Shown here piece by piece: positions 56,991-64,000 of a stretch of 64,000 nucleotides of DNA (position 1 is the first letter of the stretch; each line of letters starts with the position of its first letter). The notes beneath the pieces are model-generated. The model was given only the letters and a program-made list of their open reading frames with translations. It did no database searches and was not told the origin of the DNA. Source of the stretch: Pseudomonadota bacterium (GTDB taxonomy: Bacteria > Pseudomonadota > Alphaproteobacteria > Caulobacterales > Aquidulcibacteraceae); assembly GCA_020161405.1 (NCBI GenBank), contig JAIUOD010000002.1, forward strand, positions 434,001 through 498,000. Direction: 5' to 3'. The position numbers were made by a program, and so were the translations under genes.

Positions 56991-57026
56991 ATTAATTAGG
57001 TTGATTTCTAAATCAAGCTAATTAAT
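56991..57026. repeat. 36-bp near-perfect inverted repeat in the sel1-ilvB divergent region
   Basis: ATTAATTAG-G-TTGATTT and AAATCAA-G-CTAATTAAT are inverted copies around a two-base centre, with a single G/G mismatch per arm. It lies about 35 bp upstream of the leftward Sel1 gene start and about 100 bp upstream of the ilvB promoter. No T-run follows, so an operator or cruciform is likelier than a terminator. Confidence 0.6.
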
Positions 57027-57124
57027 CAGGGTGGCCTTTTTAAGTAAAAGTTGGTTTTTGAAAATTATGCGGCATTTTTTTTGAAAATATGTGAAAATAG
57101 GTGAATTTTACCCAAAATAAGCAC

Positions 57125-57153
57125 TTGACGCATGGCGCGCGCAAATATATTGC
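57125..57153 (+). promoter_or_regulatory. Promoter of the ilvB leader
   Basis: TTGACG (57125-57130) and TATTGC (57148-57153) are separated by 17 bp. The expected start site falls at 57160-57161, coincident with the leader peptide's ATG, so the transcript may be leaderless. Confidence 0.55.
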
Positions 57154-57160
57154 TTTTGTC

Positions 57161-57211
57161 ATGAAAAATTCTTTGAATAATATTGTGGTCGTGCTTTGCA
57201 CATATCCTTGA
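57161..57211 (+). CDS. ilvB leader peptide (branched-chain attenuator)
   Basis: This 16-residue ORF encodes MKNSLNNIVVVLCTYP with consecutive Ile-Val-Val-Val-Leu codons. The same region forms a long hairpin and then a terminator just ahead of ilvB, the hallmark of transcription attenuation. When branched-chain aminoacyl-tRNAs are scarce, a ribosome would stall at these codons and favour read-through. No Shine-Dalgarno sequence is visible; a leaderless start is possible. Too short for ordinary gene callers. Confidence 0.72.
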   Translation: MKNSLNNIVVVLCTYP

Positions 57212-57268
57212 AAATAGGTTTTCAAGGATGTGCGGGACATTGGGGGCTTTTAACAGGCCCCTTTTTTA
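57198..57268 (+). promoter_or_regulatory. Attenuator hairpins of ilvB
   Basis: Hairpin 1 pairs GCAC plus ATCCTTGAAAA (57198-57214, two-base bulge) with TTTTCAAGGAT plus GTGC (57219-57233), overlapping the end of the leader ORF. Hairpin 2, GGGGGC...GGCCCC (57242-57261, one mismatch), is followed by six T residues and is the terminator. An alternative antiterminator pairing is expected but I could not resolve it by eye. Confidence 0.72.
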
Positions 57269-57318
57269 TTAATCACAATAACTAAATTCGAATATAAAGC
57301 GTAAATAAAGAGGATATT

Positions 57319-59106
57319 ATGTCAAAAGCGAAAGATAAAACCGAACATTTGATTGGCAATGAAATGTCGGGTGCGGAAATTCTTGTAAATGCTTTGAAGG
57401 CCGAAGGTGTGGATACTATTTTCGGTTATCCTGGTGGCGCGGTGCTGCCGATTTATGATGCGCTTTATGGTCAAAATGACATTGAACATGTTTTGGTTCG
57501 CCACGAACAAGGGGCAAGCCATATGGCAGAAGGTTATGCACGCTCAACTGGTAAATGCGGCGTGGTTTTGGTTACTTCGGGGCCGGGGGCAACCAATGCG
57601 GTAACTGGTATTGTTGATGCATTGCTTGATTCAATTCCAATGGTTTGCTTCACTGGACAAGTGCCAACCCATTTAATCGGCACAGATGCATTCCAAGAAT
57701 GCGATACAACGGGTATTACACGCTCTGCGGCGAAACATAATTATCTTGTAAAATCGGTTGAAGAATTAGAAGGCATTATTCACGAGGCATTCCATATTGC
57801 AACATCGGGGCGCCCTGGGCCGGTTGTTATTGACGTTCCAAAAGATATTCAATTCAAAAAAACCACTTATAAAGGTTATGAAGCGCATTTGCCATTTGAT
57901 TATAACCCGCAAACCGAACCATTCATGCCCGCAATTGAAATGGCAATTGATTTATTGGCAAATGCCAAAAAACCAATAATTTATACTGGTGGCGGTATTA
58001 TTAATGCGGGTGTTAAGGCATCTGAATATTTGCGCGAATTTGTAAAAGAGACCAATTTCCCGATTACTTCGACATTAATGGGGCTTGGCGCATATCCTGC
58101 AAGTGGTGATAATTGGCTTGGAATGCTTGGAATGCATGGCTCTTATGAGGCTAATTTGGCAATGCATGATTGCGATGTAATGCTTTGTATTGGGGCGCGT
58201 TTTGATGACCGCGTAACTGGGCGTCTTGATGCATTTTCACCAAATTCAAAGAAAATTCATATTGATATTGAACCATCATCAATCAATAAAAATGTTCGCG
58301 TTGATATTGGCATTGTTGCCGATGCGGGCATTGCCACCAAGGCATTGTTAAAAGCATGGTCAAAAAACAAATCAAAACGCCCAAAACTTGATGATTGGTG
58401 GAAGCAAATCAATGTTTGGCGCGAACGCAAATCATTCGGATATCGCAATCAAGATGATTTAATTATCCCACAATATGCCATCGAGCGTTTGTATGAACTA
58501 ACAAAAGACAAAAAAACCTATATCACCACCGAAGTTGGTCTTCACCAAATGTGGGCGGCACAGCATTATCATTTTGAAGAGCCACACCGCTGGATGACAT
58601 CGGGTGGTTTGGGAACAATGGGTTATGGCCTTCCTGCGGCAATTGGCGTGCAAATGGCACACAAAGATGCATTGGTTATTGATATTGCGGGTGATGCAAG
58701 CGTTCAAATGACGATGCAGGAAATGTCATGCGCGGTTCAATATAATCTACCAGTGAAAATCTTTATCCTAAATAATGAATGGATGGGCATGGTGCGTCAA
58801 TGGCAACAATTATTGCATGGCGAACGTTATTCACATTCATATAGCCATTCATTACCAGATTTCGTAAAAATGGCCGAAGCCTTTGGCTGTTTGGGCTTAC
58901 GCTGCGATAAACCAAGCGAATTGGACGAAACAATCCAAAAAATGATTGATTATAACGGCCCAGTTTTAGTTGATTGCCGCGTTTCCAAAATCGAAAACTG
59001 CTTCCCAATGATCCCATCAGGCGCCGCACATAATGAAATGCTACTTGGCGATGATGGCAGGGATTTGGGAACGGCGATTGATGATAAGGGGAAACAATTA
59101 GTGTAA
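57319..59106 (+). CDS. ilvB: Acetohydroxyacid synthase large subunit IlvB
   Basis: This is the thiamine-diphosphate-dependent first common enzyme of isoleucine, valine and leucine synthesis. The 595-residue catalytic subunit has the catalytic Glu63 in RHEQGASHMAEGYARSTG, an FAD-binding middle domain, and the C-terminal thiamine motif GDASVQM...LNNEWMG. It is preceded by an attenuator about 50 bp upstream. The regulatory subunit gene ilvN lies 1.3 kb downstream rather than adjacent. Confidence 0.98.
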   Translation: MSKAKDKTEHLIGNEMSGAEILVNALKAEGVDTIFGYPGGAVLPIYDALYGQNDIEHVLVRHEQGASHMAEGYARSTGKCGVVLVTSGPGATNAVTGIVDALLDSIPMVCFTGQVPTHLIGTDAFQECDTTGITRSAAKHNYLVKSVEELEGIIHEAFHIATSGRPGPVVIDVPKDIQFKKTTYKGYEAHLPFDYNPQTEPFMPAIEMAIDLLANAKKPIIYTGGGIINAGVKASEYLREFVKETNFPITSTLMGLGAYPASGDNWLGMLGMHGSYEANLAMHDCDVMLCIGARFDDRVTGRLDAFSPNSKKIHIDIEPSSINKNVRVDIGIVADAGIATKALLKAWSKNKSKRPKLDDWWKQINVWRERKSFGYRNQDDLIIPQYAIERLYELTKDKKTYITTEVGLHQMWAAQHYHFEEPHRWMTSGGLGTMGYGLPAAIGVQMAHKDALVIDIAGDASVQMTMQEMSCAVQYNLPVKIFILNNEWMGMVRQWQQLLHGERYSHSYSHSLPDFVKMAEAFGCLGLRCDKPSELDETIQKMIDYNGPVLVDCRVSKIENCFPMIPSGAAHNEMLLGDDGRDLGTAIDDKGKQLV

Positions 59107-59107
59107 T

Positions 59108-59200
59108 CAACTTGCCACCCTCGCGGCTTCGCCGCTCACTCGGCAAGTTGGGTTTAAGCGGAAAAGAAAAATCAAAAAGCGTGGTTTTTGATTTTTCTTT
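59108..59200. repeat. Palindromic hairpin pair after ilvB
   Basis: Immediately after the ilvB stop, CAACTTGCC (59108-59116) and GGCAAGTTG (59142-59150) enclose a GCGGC-TTC-GCCGC hairpin. A second perfect 13-bp stem, GAAAAATCAAAAA/TTTTTGATTTTTC (59166-59197), follows and ends in TTT. The second could act as a partial terminator ahead of the interposed genes. Confidence 0.65.
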
Positions 59201-59227
59201 GCAATTTTGGTTTTTTGGGTGTTTGGC

Positions 59228-59851
59228 ATGAATCTTGATAACAATTTCCTCTCACTCCTTGCGCTTATCGTTTCGGTAATTGCTATTATCGCATCAATTT
59301 TGGTTGCTATGCGGCAGGAGGTGATTTCAAAGGCGGCGATTAAACTTCAGCGGGATACGGATTTGTTGAAATGGGGCGCTGATTGTGTGCGCATTTTGCA
59401 GGAGATGATTGAATATACGTTTCGTATCAAAATCGAAACCCCTGAAGAATTGGAAAATCGCCGTATAGATTTATTATCCGAAGTTTCGATTTTAATCGAT
59501 ATTGGGCGTTGGTATATTCCTAATTATAAAACTGGCTCGGAAGATCAAAGTATCCCCGCCGCTTATCGTGGTTTTCGACCTGTGGCGATTGATGCGCTTT
59601 TATATTCCTATCGCACTTTTAAAAGTTTTGATTTATCGGAACATGACAAGACCGAAGATTTGCGCCAGTTTTTGGTAAATGCAAAACGTGAATTAGTTTC
59701 CCAAATCGCCCAAAAAGTTGACCCCGAACGCCTTATGCAGGCAACGGGCGAAAAGCCATCCTATCCCAAATGGATGCACCCAAAAGAATTACTACCAAAA
59801 CGCTATCAAAATGATGACGGTACTGATATTATTAAACAGGAGTTGTCATGA
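59228..59851 (+). CDS. Membrane-anchored protein of unknown function
   Basis: This protein of about 207 residues has one N-terminal transmembrane helix (SLLALIVSVIAIIASILVAM) followed by a soluble, mostly helical domain rich in charged residues (VRILQEMIEYTFRIKIE). No known family is recognised. The ATG at 59228 was chosen over a TTG seven codons earlier. Its TGA overlaps the next ATG (ATGA), so the two interposed genes are coupled. It lies within the ilv region, but nothing in its sequence links it to amino-acid synthesis. Confidence 0.75.
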   Translation: MNLDNNFLSLLALIVSVIAIIASILVAMRQEVISKAAIKLQRDTDLLKWGADCVRILQEMIEYTFRIKIETPEELENRRIDLLSEVSILIDIGRWYIPNYKTGSEDQSIPAAYRGFRPVAIDALLYSYRTFKSFDLSEHDKTEDLRQFLVNAKRELVSQIAQKVDPERLMQATGEKPSYPKWMHPKELLPKRYQNDDGTDIIKQELS

Positions 59852-60435
59852 TAGAAAATAGAAAGCATTTTAAGAGTTTGATTTATGGTGCTTTGATAGT
59901 CTTGCTTTCAAATAGTGCGGCTATTTCTGATGATTTGTTACTTGATGAAGTACATTTAAATGTTGCTAAAAAATTTTTGAACCAATTAAATATACCAATG
60001 CTTTCTGTGAATGCTAAGGCAGACGATGCATTCATATTTATAGTGGCACATGAAACCCTTTCAAAGGGGCGCGCGACTTTTATTGAATATGGGCAAAAGC
60101 CTAAATCAATTTCTATAAAAAAATATTTTGACACTGATAATTTAAATAAAATAACGTCAATAGAGCCACCAAAAAATTTAATAGATGAAAATAAATCCCT
60201 TATTGACGAAATAAAGAAGGCATCGGCATACAAACCTTTGCGGCCTGAAGATGCCAAAACGCAAAGCGATAAGAACAAAGTGCCAATTTGTTTTCACCCA
60301 CCATTTGCGTATGCTTTTATCCGCGAAAAAGGAAATATAGCCTCTTATTCAATTAACACATGCGGAAATGAAGTATTTTATGAACTTCGATGTAAAATAG
60401 AATATGGCATGTCTTGTAATCAATTAAAAAAATAG
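59848..60435 (+). CDS. Secreted protein of unknown function
   Basis: This 195-residue protein has an N-terminal signal (SLIYGALIVLLSNSAAIS-DD). The C-terminal half has four cysteines (ICFHPPFAYAFIREKG, NTCGNEV, LRCKIEYGMSC), suggesting two disulfides in the periplasm. The family is not recognised. It overlaps the preceding membrane-protein gene by four bases and is followed by ilvN after 27 bp. Confidence 0.75.
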   Translation: MIENRKHFKSLIYGALIVLLSNSAAISDDLLLDEVHLNVAKKFLNQLNIPMLSVNAKADDAFIFIVAHETLSKGRATFIEYGQKPKSISIKKYFDTDNLNKITSIEPPKNLIDENKSLIDEIKKASAYKPLRPEDAKTQSDKNKVPICFHPPFAYAFIREKGNIASYSINTCGNEVFYELRCKIEYGMSCNQLKK

Positions 60436-60462
60436 ATTTTATAATAATTCTGGAGTCAAATT

Positions 60463-61005
60463 ATGTCCCAACCAAATTCAGCATATTTTATACCCGACAC
60501 AACCGAAGCCATAAAACGCACCACTTTGGCGGTGGTTGTTAAAAACGAACCTGGGGTTCTTGGGCGCGTTGTTGGCCTATTTAGCGCGCGCGGCTATAAT
60601 ATAGAAAGCCTAACTGTTGCCGAAACCGACCACGAGGCGCATACTTCGCGTATCACAATTGTAACATCGGGCACACAGGCAACTTTGGATCAAATCAAGG
60701 CGCAAATCGCACGTATTGTTCCTGTTAAACGCGTGAATGATTTTAATGGCGATGAAGATGTGGTTTCGCGCGAACTTGCCCTTATAAAAGTTGCAGGGAA
60801 GGGCGATGATCGCGTCGAATCACTTCGCCTTGCCGATGCCTTCAAAGCAAAAATTATGGATGCGGGGCTTGATAGTTTTACATTTGAACTAACTGGAAGT
60901 TCAAAAAAGCTTGATGATTTCATAAAATTAATGAAACCATTAGGCTTGGTTGAAGTATCAAGAACAGGTGTAGCGGCCATTAGGCGTGGAAACGAAAAGG
61001 TATAA
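60463..61005 (+). CDS. ilvN: Acetohydroxyacid synthase small (regulatory) subunit IlvN
   Basis: This valine-binding regulatory subunit of acetohydroxyacid synthase has 180 residues. An N-terminal ACT domain (TLAVVVKNEPGVLGRVVGLFSARGYNIESL) and a second ACT-like domain (about 90-175) are present. It pairs with IlvB encoded at 57319-59106; the two genes are separated by two coupled small genes. TCTGGAG lies about seven bases before the ATG. Confidence 0.97.
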   Translation: MSQPNSAYFIPDTTEAIKRTTLAVVVKNEPGVLGRVVGLFSARGYNIESLTVAETDHEAHTSRITIVTSGTQATLDQIKAQIARIVPVKRVNDFNGDEDVVSRELALIKVAGKGDDRVESLRLADAFKAKIMDAGLDSFTFELTGSSKKLDDFIKLMKPLGLVEVSRTGVAAIRRGNEKV

Positions 61006-61006
61006 A

Positions 61007-61666
61007 ATGAATTTAAGGCTTAAAATCATTACTGGAATTTTGCTGGCAATTGCCGCAATCATAGGTGTTTTACGCTTTATGCCGCACAAAGCAGGTGATG
61101 GGCGTGCATACTTCCTTGGCGTTGATGGCGACCCAAGAATGAAGGCGTGCAATAGTGTCAAAGATGCCGAAAATGCCACTCAACCAGTAATTGACGCCTT
61201 GAAAATTGGTGCGCCATTATCAATTGGTGCGCAAAATGGTGCTGATTATCGGGTTTCAGTATTTCATGCAGGTGGCGGTAAAGCCATAAGCATTCATTTA
61301 GCAACACCAAAAAAGGGCGTTCCCGCAATTGCCGATGTTGGCGTTTATGAAAATGGAATTGCCAAATTTGAAACCCAAAATTTGATTTATGAACAGGCCA
61401 AGGCCCTTATAAACTCATTTGAGGCTGCAAAAATTTGGGGGCCAATGAAAACCACATTCGAACCACGCAAAAACACTGGCCCTGCAAGTGTGGTTATCGA
61501 AATTCAAGCGCCAAATTCAAAACGCTGCATCACCACAAGATATGATGATGAACGCATAACAGGATTATTGAATGAATTTGCGAACCGCATTAAGTCGGTT
61601 GTGAAAGAGGTTGATATTTCAGGTTTTGAAGCACCTAAAAAGACCTTTGGTAAATCGGGGCAATAA
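61007..61666 (+). CDS. Membrane-anchored hypothetical protein
   Basis: This protein of about 219 residues has an N-terminal membrane anchor (KIITGILLAIAAIIGVLRF) followed by a periplasmic domain with no named motif. The start at 61007 lies right after the ilvN stop with AAGG upstream. Its stop codon overlaps the next start as TAATG, so it is coupled to the following secreted-protein gene. Function is unknown. Confidence 0.78.
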   Translation: MNLRLKIITGILLAIAAIIGVLRFMPHKAGDGRAYFLGVDGDPRMKACNSVKDAENATQPVIDALKIGAPLSIGAQNGADYRVSVFHAGGGKAISIHLATPKKGVPAIADVGVYENGIAKFETQNLIYEQAKALINSFEAAKIWGPMKTTFEPRKNTGPASVVIEIQAPNSKRCITTRYDDERITGLLNEFANRIKSVVKEVDISGFEAPKKTFGKSGQ

Positions 61667-62415
61667 TGAAGCGTTTTGCAGGTAATATTGTTATTTTTGG
61701 TTTGGTTGCCATGCCTTTGTTTGCTTATGCGCAAGCGCCAGATTGGGTTGTGCCATCAAAACCAAAAGCTACAACACCTGCGAAACCTGCGCCTAAACCA
61801 AATGTGCAAAAATGGACGCCGCCGCCAAAACCTGCGCCAAAGCCGATTGTTGAAAAGCCAAAACCACAAACTTATAGCGCCCCTAAGCCTAATCCTGCGC
61901 CTGTTATCACGCAAAATACTGGAACAGATCAAAGTCAGCAATTATTGGATTTTGACAAAGGCTTTGCCCAAGATATTGCAAATTCTGGCCCATTATTGGC
62001 TTATAAAAACGTGCTTTCTGATTTTGGGGTTTTGTATGATGCCGCAAGTGAATCACCAAGTGGTCAAAGCGCAGCCGAGGAAAGATTTGCCCAATTTCCT
62101 GCGGTTTTAACTTTAAATAGAATGCCAACAAGTGCGGTATCTTATGGCGGTGCGGGTTCTTCATGGGGGCTTTATCAAGTAAAGAAAGATGATGCAATCC
62201 TTGCCGAAGGCCATTATACAAGTGTTTGGCGTATAGAGCGCGGCAAATGGAAACTTATAAGTGAGCTTGCGGCGGGCGTTGATAAAAATGTGGCGCCAAC
62301 ATTACCAAATAAACCCAATAGCCCAAAAGTTGACAAAAAAGCCCCATCCGCAAGCCTATTTCGCGCCGATGGAACCCTAAATGACGCCCTAGGGCGGGAG
62401 GTGAAAGGTAATTAG
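61666..62415 (+). CDS. Secreted proline-rich protein with NTF2-like domain
   Basis: This 249-residue protein has a signal peptide (VIFGLVAMPLFAYA-QA). A Pro/Lys-rich stretch of about 60 residues (PKPNVQKWTPPPKPAPKP) follows that could span the periplasm or bind peptidoglycan. The C-terminal region (about 95-210) ends in HYTSVWRIERGKWKLISEL, typical of SnoaL/DUF4440-like NTF2 folds. It is coupled to the preceding gene. No catalytic role can be assigned. Confidence 0.82.
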   Translation: MKRFAGNIVIFGLVAMPLFAYAQAPDWVVPSKPKATTPAKPAPKPNVQKWTPPPKPAPKPIVEKPKPQTYSAPKPNPAPVITQNTGTDQSQQLLDFDKGFAQDIANSGPLLAYKNVLSDFGVLYDAASESPSGQSAAEERFAQFPAVLTLNRMPTSAVSYGGAGSSWGLYQVKKDDAILAEGHYTSVWRIERGKWKLISELAAGVDKNVAPTLPNKPNSPKVDKKAPSASLFRADGTLNDALGREVKGN

Positions 62416-62469
62416 CCGAAAGTTTGCGTAATTTTAGTGAAAAAATTGCCCAAAAGCCTTGACCTTTGA

Positions 62470-63597
<1,128 letters not shown>

Positions 63598-63623
63598 TTA
63601 CGAATTTTGTTTCATATAGTTTT

Positions 63624-63649
63624 AAGGCGGCTTAATTGCCGCCTTTTTA
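63624..63649 (+). terminator. Rho-independent terminator after ilvC
   Basis: AAGGCGGC (63624-63631) and GCCGCCTT (63638-63645) form a perfect 8-bp stem with a six-base loop, ending in a run of five T residues (63644-63648). Confidence 0.93.
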
Positions 63650-63784
63650 TTTTTTAAATGTATTAATTTATTATATTTGCAATAATGTGAAGGTATTAAT
63701 TATTACGAGTAAACGCGTGTAATAATGATTGATAAAATCTTGGATAAGTAATATTCAGTATTAGTTTATTTTTTTGAGGGTTAG

Positions 63785-64000
63785 ATGTCTTTTTTTGGTT
63801 TTAATTATAATATTGCAAATTTTTTTCAGAAACTAAAAGGATTGGATGAAAAAAATCGTACAGAACTTTTGGTAGGGAGCGTTTTTGAAAAAATTGGTGA
63901 AATTGAAAAAAAACTACTTGAAGAATTTGGCCTTTCACAAGATAGTTTTATTGTAGATATTGGTTGTGGCGGTGGGCGCCTTGGTGTTCGTTTAAAAGAA
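63785..64000 (+). CDS. Partial SAM-dependent methyltransferase
   Basis: The gene begins at an ATG preceded by GAGGG and runs off the right edge. The first 70 or so residues contain a helical N-terminus (FFQKLKGLDEKNRTELLVGS) followed by class I methyltransferase motif I (IVDIGCGGGRLGVRL). The acceptor cannot be told from this fragment. An 8-bp dyad ATTATTAC/GTAATAAT (63699-63726) lies in its upstream region. Confidence 0.75.
   Translation, partial: MSFFGFNYNIANFFQKLKGLDEKNRTELLVGSVFEKIGEIEKKLLEEFGLSQDSFIVDIGCGGGRLGVRLKE

Noticed and set aside
57040..57240. 66-residue ORF antisense to the ilvB leader
   Set aside because: It overlaps the attenuator hairpins and promoter and has no ribosome-binding site or family.

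Overview
The window looks like a chromosomal segment of a low-GC, AT-rich, free-living, flagellated alphaproteobacterium, probably near Caulobacterales/Hyphomonadales. The evidence is: a fliQ-fliR-flhB-cckA-like gene order; a GAAC-N7-GAAC (GTTC-N7-GTTC) SOS box in front of recA; a fused indolepyruvate:ferredoxin oxidoreductase; a QueE with the CX14CX2C cluster loop; and an alphaproteobacterial-type GshA. Lineage is inferred from gene content, not from a marker-gene tree. No prophage, integrase, IS element or CRISPR array is visible.

Layout. 1-6 kb: the 3' end of an indolepyruvate oxidoreductase gene, then three paralogous pentapeptide-repeat proteins with a CAU-anticodon tRNA between them. 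Two of the three have TTAA-N7-TTAA (CtrA-type) sites upstream. 6-12.7 kb: a TonB-dependent receptor, a tightly overlapping queC-queE-queD operon, an acyltransferase with a sigma-54-type promoter, and a TrmJ-like RNA methyltransferase. 12.9-15.4 kb: a solitary SIR2 + STAND-like NTPase gene, the best candidate for a defence system, between housekeeping genes. 15.6-24.7 kb: icd, then a cluster of small secreted proteins and lipoproteins (with two paralog pairs), a LuxR-type regulator behind a 12-bp inverted repeat, a VOC protein, an SGNH esterase and an M28 peptidase. 24.7-30.9 kb: two related mosaic palindromic repeats, alaS, recA with its SOS box, another SGNH protein, a candidate small RNA and a lone PemK/MazF toxin. 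30.9-35 kb: the flagellar export/CckA-like operon. 35-57 kb: PhoX-like phosphatase, aminopeptidase P, prmA, rsmE, gshA, peptide transporter, GNAT, a plug-less outer-membrane barrel, HtrA protease, a PBP-OmpA fusion, thioesterase, DUF817, serB, miaA and a Sel1-repeat protein. 57-63.6 kb: branched-chain amino-acid genes ilvB, ilvN and ilvC, with small envelope genes interposed. ilvB is preceded by an Ile/Val/Leu-codon leader peptide and attenuator, and ilvC by two palindromes around a perfect -10 box. The right edge cuts a methyltransferase.

How it works together. Most of the window is ordinary core metabolism and translation/RNA modification (queuosine, TrmJ, PrmA, RsmE, MiaA, AlaS). Envelope biology is heavily represented. 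Several genes carry readable control signals: SOS for recA, attenuation for ilvB, a probable RpoN promoter for the acyltransferase and possible CtrA sites for the flagellar and pentapeptide genes. The accessory elements are the SIR2-STAND gene, the orphan MazF-like toxin with its adjoining sRNA candidate, the pentapeptide family and the 3'-end palindromic repeats.
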